Below, piece by piece: positions 57,844-64,000 of a stretch of DNA of 64,000 nucleotides (positions within the stretch are counted from its first letter, which is position 1; each line of letters opens with the position of its first letter). Origin of the DNA: a virus; the IMG/VR virus record IMGVR_UViG_3300044712_000340, positions 1-64,000 of that record. The stretch is one strand, 5' to 3'. A model generated the notes under the pieces. That model ran no database searches, was not told the origin of the DNA, and worked only from the letters and a program-made list of their open reading frames with translations. Both the position numbers and the translations under genes were made by a program.

Positions 57844-60800
57844 TTCATCTCCAAATCTTTTCATTCTTTCAACAGAATTTAGTAAAGGTAATTGTGATTC
57901 TATAAAAGGAGACCATTTACTTTCATCTTTATGGTAACCTGATTGGTATATCATGTCTTCATCTTCACCAAACATTTCTGTAATACTTAAACTATATAAT
58001 TTCCACATATCATCTAATAGTGATGTCATTGATGTAGGGTTTTTAATTAAGTCTGACCAAGCTTTAGGATTGTAGTAGAATTGAATATCTTTATTTATTT
58101 TTTGCATGATGTTCATGATACTTAGTTGTGCTATATTAGCATTTTTACATTTCTTATCATCGCCACACATTCCTTTTTTCATTAAAGCATATAATCCAAA
58201 ACTAAGAACCAAAGTACTTAATTCAGCTAAATTTACTTTCATATTTGCTTTATCTACTTCTGATAGTTCTCCTGTTTTCCATGCTTTATATATAGCACTA
58301 GGATTTAACTTGTATTTCTTTGTTAATTCTACCCAAGTTCTATATCTACCTTTAGTAGTAATGTTTCTATTATAATCCATCTTCTCTACTCCAAATCTAG
58401 AATGAAAAGCCTCAAAGAACCATAATCTAAACATAGATCCCATTCTACCTGCAAGTGTGTCTTTTACCATTAAAGGATTTGTATAATCTCCATGTATTTC
58501 CTGGATTTGAGATTTTACTCTAGTTACCATAGCTGTAATAGCATCTGCCCCTCTTTTATTTTCAAATACCCATTCATCAGATAAAGTACCATTTTCATTA
58601 ATGGCTTCCCACATTGATTTAGTTTCTCCTTTATCATTAGTAACTTTTGCATGTAACATCATAGCTATCATTACAGTACCCTGATTAGATTTCTCTGTAG
58701 CTGTTTGAATAGCATAAGGTTTAATAGACTTTGTTAGTTTGAAAAACCAGTTCTTACCTTCATCAAATTTATTTGATTGTTTAAATTCATATAGAATATC
58801 TCCTAAAATATTATAGTTTTCTGTTACTTTATTGAATTTTTTACTTTGAGTATATAACATAGATTCTGCTTGTAACCATTCTTTCATATTATATAATCTG
58901 CCTTCAGCAGCTTTATACATATTGGTTATCTTGCCTATAGCTAAGTTAGCTATACCAGCAGGTATATTCCATCCCATACCTTTAAGTCTCATGAAAGACA
59001 TTAAACCTTTAACTAAACTATTTGTTGTAACTCTAGTACCTAAAGAATCTAATTCCCTATTTAAAATATCTTGTTCTTCTTTAGTTATATTAGGATTCTC
59101 TAGTAGTTGTTTTATCTCTTTTTGTCTTTGTTTATCTTGTTTTGTAGTTACTGTAAATAAATTTTTAGAAGTATCCCCTTTAGGTTGTTTATAGTATGCT
59201 TCCTTTAAAAAGTAATCTACCATTTCTTTTAAGTTATCTATATATCCTTGACCTACTGTATTACCTTTTGAGTCTATTATTTCATCCCCAGTATTTACTG
59301 TAGAATTAGGTAAATAAGTCATAGCTACATTAACCATATCTTCTATCATTACAGAATGTTTATATGTAGTAGCGGCTAAGTTTAATAAATTTAGAGATTT
59401 AAATAAAGTACCTGAATCTTTATCTGTATTCATTTTATTAAATATCTCATTAGATGCATCAATATATAATTGTTTTCTCTCAGTATCATCTAACTCTCTA
59501 TCTAGTTTTAATTGTGTCTCTAATTTCTTTTTATTGTATAGTTCTTTTATCATTCCATCTATTGTAGATGTTCCTAGTCTGATAGTTCTTATTGGTTTTC
59601 CTGTTATAGGATCTATTTTTTCTTTTAAAGGTTTTCCACCCTCTAATTCTCCTAATATTTCATTAACTAATTCTTTAGTAAGAAATTCAGGTACACCGAC
59701 TTTATTTAATTTAGCTAGCATATCTGCTTCTATAAAAGTTAAAGAAGTAGACTTTAAATCGCTATGTCCATATAATTTTTGAGCGGTATTTGTTATTTCT
59801 TTAGCCTTTTTATAGAACTCATAAGCTACAGGAATTGCTTCTATTTGTTCAAAATTAGTATCATAATATCCTAAATCTACTCCAGATTTAGTAAATCTTT
59901 TTGGAACTATAACTAGGAAAGTGTCTTTACCTACAACATCATATATAGATCCACCTTTAGCATTATTAATAGCTTTTATTCTATAAATAGGGGAATTATT
60001 TCTTTCCCATACTTCTAAATCTGCTTTTTGTTCATTAGTTAGTTCTTCTTCTCCATACTCTACAGATATATGATCTTCTCTAACCTTTAGATAATTCTCA
60101 TAGGCTGTTTTAGCTTTTTCTATATATTCTTTAGTCCCTATTACACCTAAATTAGTTTCTATTTCTTTTATATATTTAGGATCATTAAGTTTAGTAGGGT
60201 CTATAGTGAATTGATTATTTTTTCTAAAAGAAACATTTTGATTATCATGTTTGTCACTAAAATACTTTTGAGAGAATTTATGTACTAATCTACCTGTAGG
60301 TGTCTTATGTTTAATATCATCTATTTCTACATCAGTAGTCTGGAAGAATAGACTCTCATTAAATCCAGAAGATTTCATAGATTTATATAATTCTGCTAAA
60401 TCTCTTGATTTAATCTTTACTTCTCTATATGCAGAATCATTAGCTTCATTAACTATTTTAGCTACATACTGTGCTAAGGCTTGTCCTACTCTATTTAAAG
60501 ATAGTGTATTTTTAAACCATGCACCTAACTTATGAGGTAAGGATATAATTTGTTCAAATGTAAGTCCTGTATTGAATGTAGAGTTAACTCCATTAGATAG
60601 TATTACTTTACCTTTGTTTAATAGTTTAGGCATCAATAATGCAGCTCTTCTACTTATATCTGAAAATTTATCCTGTATAATTTCAGAATCTCTCATTTCT
60701 TCATCAAGAAACATATGAGTTTCCTCACTAAAATCACCAGACTTAATCCACATCTTTAATTTAGTTACAGAATCATTAAACTCTGCTGGGCTTAACTTAG

Positions 60801-62088
60801 GTTTATTTAGTATTTTTTCTATTTCAATTAAGTTTCTTTCAGCTTCATTGTATATATCTGTTAATTCACCATTCTTGTGTATTTTATCAATTCTATCATT
60901 TAAGGATTCTATTCTATTATCAAGATTATTTATATCAGATTGTTTTCCACCTGAAGACTCTAAAGTAGATTTCTCTTTTACAACTTGATTCTTTTCTTCA
61001 TATAGTTTCTGTTCTAATACAGACATATCTAAATCTTCTGATGCTTCAGATTCATTTCTCATTTCCATGTATTGTTGCATAGAATTAAGATACTGAGTAT
61101 ACTTAGCATCATTGTATTCCTTCATAGCATCTTCATCAAAACTTACAATACCTATAGTGTGATTCAGTCCTTTCTTAGTTACTTCTCTTAATTGAATAAC
61201 ATTTCTACCAATAGTATTATAATACTCTTGATTTTGATTGTATAATCTACGTCTGTTCCTCTTGTATATGTTTTCTTTTCTTTTAGGCTCAGTTAAATCT
61301 GTCCATGTAATTCCATAATCTTCATCAGTAACTACTACCCAATTAGCCTTATCATGCTTGTGTAATACACCATGTTCTGCTATTTTATTAGTTTTATTTT
61401 CTTCTCTTGATTTTGTATTTAGATTATTTATAAGTTTCTTCTCATCTACAATACTTTCAAATAAATTGGCATTTAGATTCATAATATATGAATCACCTCT
61501 ATGATTAAATAATCCATTTTCTATAAAACTTTCATTTGTACTTAACATGGATTTTAATCTATTTATATCTTTAACCCAATTAGGATTTTCTGTAGTAACT
61601 ACATCTTCTTTAAATACTTTAGTTATATCTCTATCAGTAGTTGTACTAAGGAAGTTTAAAGCCCTGGCTTGTAAGTTATTATACTTTATAATTCTTGGAC
61701 TTTCTCCAGGACTATTGAATTTTGATAATACAGAAGTATTACTGAATATATTAGTCCTAGGAAATACAATAGGTCTTGTTTCTCCTTTTTTATTAACAAA
61801 CATATTATTTTCTATAGTTGGTTCTTCTATACTATTTAACCAACTTTTAAAAGATTTTGAGTATATTACAGCCTTAGTTTTTAAGGCTTTACTTCTATTA
61901 TTTCCTATTTCAGGTAATTTCATTAAATCTTGGAATAACTTAGATTCTAAACCTTCTGTAGTATAATCTAAATTATATCCATTATTATTGGCAAGTAAAG
62001 CATAAGCTATATCTTTATTGTCAAATACATTAACAAGTTCATCGTAATCTGAAGCAACTTGTGGAATATTAAAGTTTAAACAAATCAT
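57826..62088 (-). CDS. large virion (cargo-type) protein
   Basis: 1420 aa. Very large, charged, mostly helical protein with coiled coils at 340-420. The N-terminus MICLNFNIPQVASDYDELVNVF and the C-terminal segment with MCGDDKKCKNANIAQLSIMNIM and a hydrophobic helix near 1270-1300 (LAELSTLVLSFGLYALMKK) recall the very large proteins carried in crAss-like virions and ejected with DNA. No polymerase or protease motif was found. Function inferred from size and position only. Confidence 0.55.
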   Translation of the reverse strand: MICLNFNIPQVASDYDELVNVFDNKDIAYALLANNNGYNLDYTTEGLESKLFQDLMKLPEIGNNRSKALKTKAVIYSKSFKSWLNSIEEPTIENNMFVNKKGETRPIVFPRTNIFSNTSVLSKFNSPGESPRIIKYNNLQARALNFLSTTTDRDITKVFKEDVVTTENPNWVKDINRLKSMLSTNESFIENGLFNHRGDSYIMNLNANLFESIVDEKKLINNLNTKSREENKTNKIAEHGVLHKHDKANWVVVTDEDYGITWTDLTEPKRKENIYKRNRRRLYNQNQEYYNTIGRNVIQLREVTKKGLNHTIGIVSFDEDAMKEYNDAKYTQYLNSMQQYMEMRNESEASEDLDMSVLEQKLYEEKNQVVKEKSTLESSGGKQSDINNLDNRIESLNDRIDKIHKNGELTDIYNEAERNLIEIEKILNKPKLSPAEFNDSVTKLKMWIKSGDFSEETHMFLDEEMRDSEIIQDKFSDISRRAALLMPKLLNKGKVILSNGVNSTFNTGLTFEQIISLPHKLGAWFKNTLSLNRVGQALAQYVAKIVNEANDSAYREVKIKSRDLAELYKSMKSSGFNESLFFQTTDVEIDDIKHKTPTGRLVHKFSQKYFSDKHDNQNVSFRKNNQFTIDPTKLNDPKYIKEIETNLGVIGTKEYIEKAKTAYENYLKVREDHISVEYGEEELTNEQKADLEVWERNNSPIYRIKAINNAKGGSIYDVVGKDTFLVIVPKRFTKSGVDLGYYDTNFEQIEAIPVAYEFYKKAKEITNTAQKLYGHSDLKSTSLTFIEADMLAKLNKVGVPEFLTKELVNEILGELEGGKPLKEKIDPITGKPIRTIRLGTSTIDGMIKELYNKKKLETQLKLDRELDDTERKQLYIDASNEIFNKMNTDKDSGTLFKSLNLLNLAATTYKHSVMIEDMVNVAMTYLPNSTVNTGDEIIDSKGNTVGQGYIDNLKEMVDYFLKEAYYKQPKGDTSKNLFTVTTKQDKQRQKEIKQLLENPNITKEEQDILNRELDSLGTRVTTNSLVKGLMSFMRLKGMGWNIPAGIANLAIGKITNMYKAAEGRLYNMKEWLQAESMLYTQSKKFNKVTENYNILGDILYEFKQSNKFDEGKNWFFKLTKSIKPYAIQTATEKSNQGTVMIAMMLHAKVTNDKGETKSMWEAINENGTLSDEWVFENKRGADAITAMVTRVKSQIQEIHGDYTNPLMVKDTLAGRMGSMFRLWFFEAFHSRFGVEKMDYNRNITTKGRYRTWVELTKKYKLNPSAIYKAWKTGELSEVDKANMKVNLAELSTLVLSFGLYALMKKGMCGDDKKCKNANIAQLSIMNIMQKINKDIQFYYNPKAWSDLIKNPTSMTSLLDDMWKLYSLSITEMFGEDEDMIYQSGYHKDESKWSPFIESQLPLLNSVERMKRFGDELIQTN

Positions 62089-62107
62089 ATATTTAATTTT
62101 ATATTAG

Positions 62108-62115
62108 CAAAGATA
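62108..62115 (-). promoter_or_regulatory. -7 box of the large virion protein gene
   Basis: TATCTTTG on the minus strand fits TAnnTTTG and lies 19 bases before the ATG at 62086-62088, in the divergent gap with the M23 peptidase gene. Confidence 0.45.
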
Positions 62116-62147
62116 ATGAATTTAGTAATTAATTAATTAACAACAAA

Positions 62148-62723
62148 ATGAAAAAAATGATTTTAATTTTATTAACTATTTTAGCAATAGGATGTAAAGT
62201 ATCTACAACAGATATAGAAGTAAGTCCTTACATTGAACCGTCTTTAAATCTTAGAAATAACTTACCAACTAATCATAGATTTGGTATGCCTTTAAATTAT
62301 CCTAGCGGTAAAGGGTATTATGATGCTAACCCATTTGGAAACATAACTAAATATGGAAAGCATTTAGGAAGTGATTTAAATAAATTAGGAGGGGGAGATA
62401 ACGATTATAGAGATACAATATACTCTATAGGATACGGTGTTGTAGTACTCAGTACAGGAGCCTTAGTAGCAATTCTACATAAAACTATAAGTCAGGACAC
62501 TTCTTTTATAGTATCTAGTTACTTTCACTGTGATACTATATTTGTTCATGATGGAAAATATGTTACTGCGGGAGAACCTATAGCATTGGTAGGTAAAAAA
62601 TATACCAATAAAGCACATTTACATTTTGAGATTCTTACAGATACCACTAAAACTAACGGGTTTTATGGGGATTTACCTTGTTGTATAGATCCTGTAAAAT
62701 ATATAAATAATTATAACAAATAA
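62148..62723 (+). CDS. M23-family metallopeptidase lipoprotein
   Basis: 191 aa. A lipoprotein signal with lipobox LAIGC (12-16) is followed by an LytM/M23 domain: HLGSD (72-76) and HLHFE (157-161) supply the zinc ligands. M23 enzymes cut peptide crosslinks of peptidoglycan. Being a lipoprotein it would be anchored to the outer or inner membrane, which suits a lysis role. It is the only plus-strand gene in the 58-64 kb region. Confidence 0.8.
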   Translation: MKKMILILLTILAIGCKVSTTDIEVSPYIEPSLNLRNNLPTNHRFGMPLNYPSGKGYYDANPFGNITKYGKHLGSDLNKLGGGDNDYRDTIYSIGYGVVVLSTGALVAILHKTISQDTSFIVSSYFHCDTIFVHDGKYVTAGEPIALVGKKYTNKAHLHFEILTDTTKTNGFYGDLPCCIDPVKYINNYNK

Positions 62724-62726
62724 ATA

Positions 62727-62758
62727 AACCCAAGCTTTATTGCTTGGGTTCTTTTTTT
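62727..62758. terminator. bidirectional terminator
   Basis: AACCCAAGC/GCTTGGGTT 9 bp stem (62727-62735, 62742-62750) with a TTTATT loop and T7 on the plus side, between convergent genes; the stop of the minus-strand gene (62737) falls in the loop. Confidence 0.85.
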
Positions 62759-63930
62759 CTTACTACTTTGTTTCCTTGCCCTATTCCTATAGATGTTGCA
62801 AATTGTTTTAACATATCTGGTGGTACTTTTATTCCTTCTTTTAAAGCTTTTTGGTAACTGCCTTTAGGCTTCCATCCTGCTTCTTCATCCAATCTTATAG
62901 ATTCTAGCATGTCTTTTTTGTATTGATCTATATCCTTCAATACTTGCTCTTGTTTAGGTCTTTCATATACTACTTCAGACTTAGGTTTTTCTTGTCCTGT
63001 AGCTTTCCAGTAATCTATGTCAGAACTATATCTTTTTACAATACCTCTCATTCCAGCGCTCTCTCCAGAACCTCCCCTAGAACTAACATAACCTTTCCAT
63101 GTAGACCAAGCATTTTTGCCAGGCCCTATAGTCTTAAGACCTAATTCATCAACTACTAAGTTATATACTTTATTGCCCTCTTCATCTACGTCTTCTACAT
63201 AACCTAATGTAGTTCCTCCATGTTGAGTGAGTGCTGTATTTTCTTCTCCTCTCCAGTTTTTAGCTTTAGGATTAACATATTTACCTCTAGCCTCTCCAAA
63301 TGTAAGCATAGAACCTATAGGTATGTCTCTGACATCTAAATCCATTAATTTTTGTAGATATTCTGGATCATTTGCATCTACTATATGTTCACCTAATTTA
63401 TTATATACAATGAAATCAGCAGCCTCCCAAGCATCTACACCTTTACTGCTACCTTGAGGTTTTTCTGCACCTGTATTATCTGTTACTACTTGTCCTTTAT
63501 ATTCTGGATGTTCTTTATAAGCTTTTTCATAATCCTCATAAAATCCTGTAAGAGAAGGGTGTAAAGTTTTAAAATTCTTACAACTAGAGCCAACACAACC
63601 AGCACCCTTAGTTTCTGCACTATACTTTATGTATTTTGGATTAGATAAATACTCATTTTCTAATTGCTTGTACTGATCAGGAGTAAATATTGCTTTAGTA
63701 TAATTAGGGGATTTTGTTTCTTTTTTAGGTACAGGATCTGTAGTTACTAGTGTACCATCTTCAGCATAATCTTCTCTCACAGGTAGTTTCTCTATAAGTC
63801 TATCTAAACCTGTATGATCTCCTTTCTCAAGTAATTCTAATACTCTTTTTCTATGAATTACAGGTATTATAGCTATATCGCCTTTCTTATTCTTTACCAC
63901 TAATTCTTTATTCTCAGCATTAATTTTCAT
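62737..63930 (-). CDS. possible papain-like (NlpC/CHAP-type) peptidase
   Basis: 397 aa. A candidate catalytic block GAGCVGSSCKNF holds C112 and C117; IPIGSMLTF (203-211) resembles the GDxxxF strand and HGGTTLGYV (237-245) the HVGIxVG strand with the catalytic histidine. This arrangement fits NlpC/P60 or CHAP peptidases, with long extra segments at both ends. It is on the same strand as the large virion protein, so a virion-associated peptidoglycan hydrolase is possible. The evidence is a motif pattern only. Confidence 0.4.
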   Translation of the reverse strand: MKINAENKELVVKNKKGDIAIIPVIHRKRVLELLEKGDHTGLDRLIEKLPVREDYAEDGTLVTTDPVPKKETKSPNYTKAIFTPDQYKQLENEYLSNPKYIKYSAETKGAGCVGSSCKNFKTLHPSLTGFYEDYEKAYKEHPEYKGQVVTDNTGAEKPQGSSKGVDAWEAADFIVYNKLGEHIVDANDPEYLQKLMDLDVRDIPIGSMLTFGEARGKYVNPKAKNWRGEENTALTQHGGTTLGYVEDVDEEGNKVYNLVVDELGLKTIGPGKNAWSTWKGYVSSRGGSGESAGMRGIVKRYSSDIDYWKATGQEKPKSEVVYERPKQEQVLKDIDQYKKDMLESIRLDEEAGWKPKGSYQKALKEGIKVPPDMLKQFATSIGIGQGNKVVRKKEPKQ

Positions 63931-64000
63931 TATACTAAGGTTTTAAGGTGATTGTCAAACAAAAATAAAGATTCTTTAGAAGTACCAAAAGCATCTAAGA
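63930..64000 (-). CDS. C-terminus of a further minus-strand gene (partial)
   Basis: An open frame enters from the window edge and ends with TAA at 63930-63932, overlapping the next start by one base (TAATG). The visible end reads LDAFGTSKESLFLFDNHLKTLV. No family can be named. Confidence 0.6.
   Translation of the reverse strand, partial: LDAFGTSKESLFLFDNHLKTLV

Noticed and set aside
58106-61966. Several plus-strand open frames opposite the 1420 aa gene
   Set aside because: They are hydrophobic shadows of the helical coding sequence, lack leaders and are not spaced as an operon.
57826-62088. Large virion RNA polymerase
   Set aside because: The 1420 aa protein has no DxDxD-type catalytic motif that I could find; the RNA polymerase of the group is expected elsewhere in the genome.
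1-64000. CRISPR array
   Set aside because: No regularly spaced direct repeats of 24-40 bases; the repeats seen are spacers of RNA domains or fibre modules.
1-64000. Alternative genetic code (TAG or TGA recoded), as in some crAss-like phages
   Set aside because: All long genes end at ordinary stops with tight coupling to the next gene, and no gene is interrupted by a single recurring stop codon.

Overview
The window is a 64 kb piece of a tailed phage of the crAss-like group (order Crassvirales), very AT-rich, with a Bacteroidota host. The evidence is the gene set and order: a minus-strand block of terminase large subunit, portal, acidic scaffold-like protein and major capsid protein, preceded by an HU/IHF-like protein, facing a plus-strand block with family A DNA polymerase, helicases, primase and dUTPase. 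Start codons follow A/T-rich leaders instead of strong Shine-Dalgarno sites, and several operons start at Bacteroidota-type -7 boxes (TAnnTTTG). The standard genetic code fits.

Layout. 1-9.5 kb, minus strand: capsid and packaging genes, with a terminator-promoter pair separating portal from scaffold/capsid, plus a GroES-like protein and an HU/IHF-like protein. 9.6-10.8 kb, plus: small early genes. 10.9-11.5 kb, minus: a RepL-like replication initiator, followed at 11.5-11.9 kb by a palindrome- and repeat-rich stretch that looks like an origin. 12-19 kb, plus: a most unusual region in which small genes (many of 29-60 aa, membrane or zinc-ribbon types) alternate with at least fifteen stretches that cannot encode protein but fold into RNA domains, most closed by perfect 7-14 bp stems and several of them cloverleaf or tRNA-like. 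19-24.7 kb: endolysin, a primase-like protein and small accessory genes, with two more RNA domains at 22.85-23.1 kb. 24.7-46 kb: the replication and nucleotide block.

Inside the replication block at 36.9-40.9 kb sits a cassette that by motif is a phage-encoded ubiquitin-like pathway: a candidate beta-grasp modifier, an E2-like protein with a HxH...C signature, a JAMM protease with a complete HxHx7SxxD motif, and an E1/ThiF enzyme with GxGGIGS and a candidate catalytic cysteine. It is followed at once by a FEN-type exonuclease, a PD-(D/E)XK nuclease, an adenine methyltransferase and dUTPase. No copy of this cassette belongs to the known crAss core that I can recall; it and the RNA domain array are the two most interesting items here.

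47.3-57.6 kb, plus: a receptor-binding/tail-fibre operon from its own promoter, containing a FISUMP domain protein, a 1294 aa fibre, two tandem paralogous adhesin-like proteins and a beta-helix protein. 57.8-64 kb: mostly minus strand, a 1420 aa virion (cargo-type) protein and a possible papain-like peptidase, interrupted by a plus-strand M23 peptidase lipoprotein. The large virion RNA polymerase genes usual for the group are not in this window.

Three genes carry apparent reading-frame or start lesions (A8 run at 16518, A6 run at 46582, ACG start at 20164); these may be sequencing errors, slippage sites or decay.
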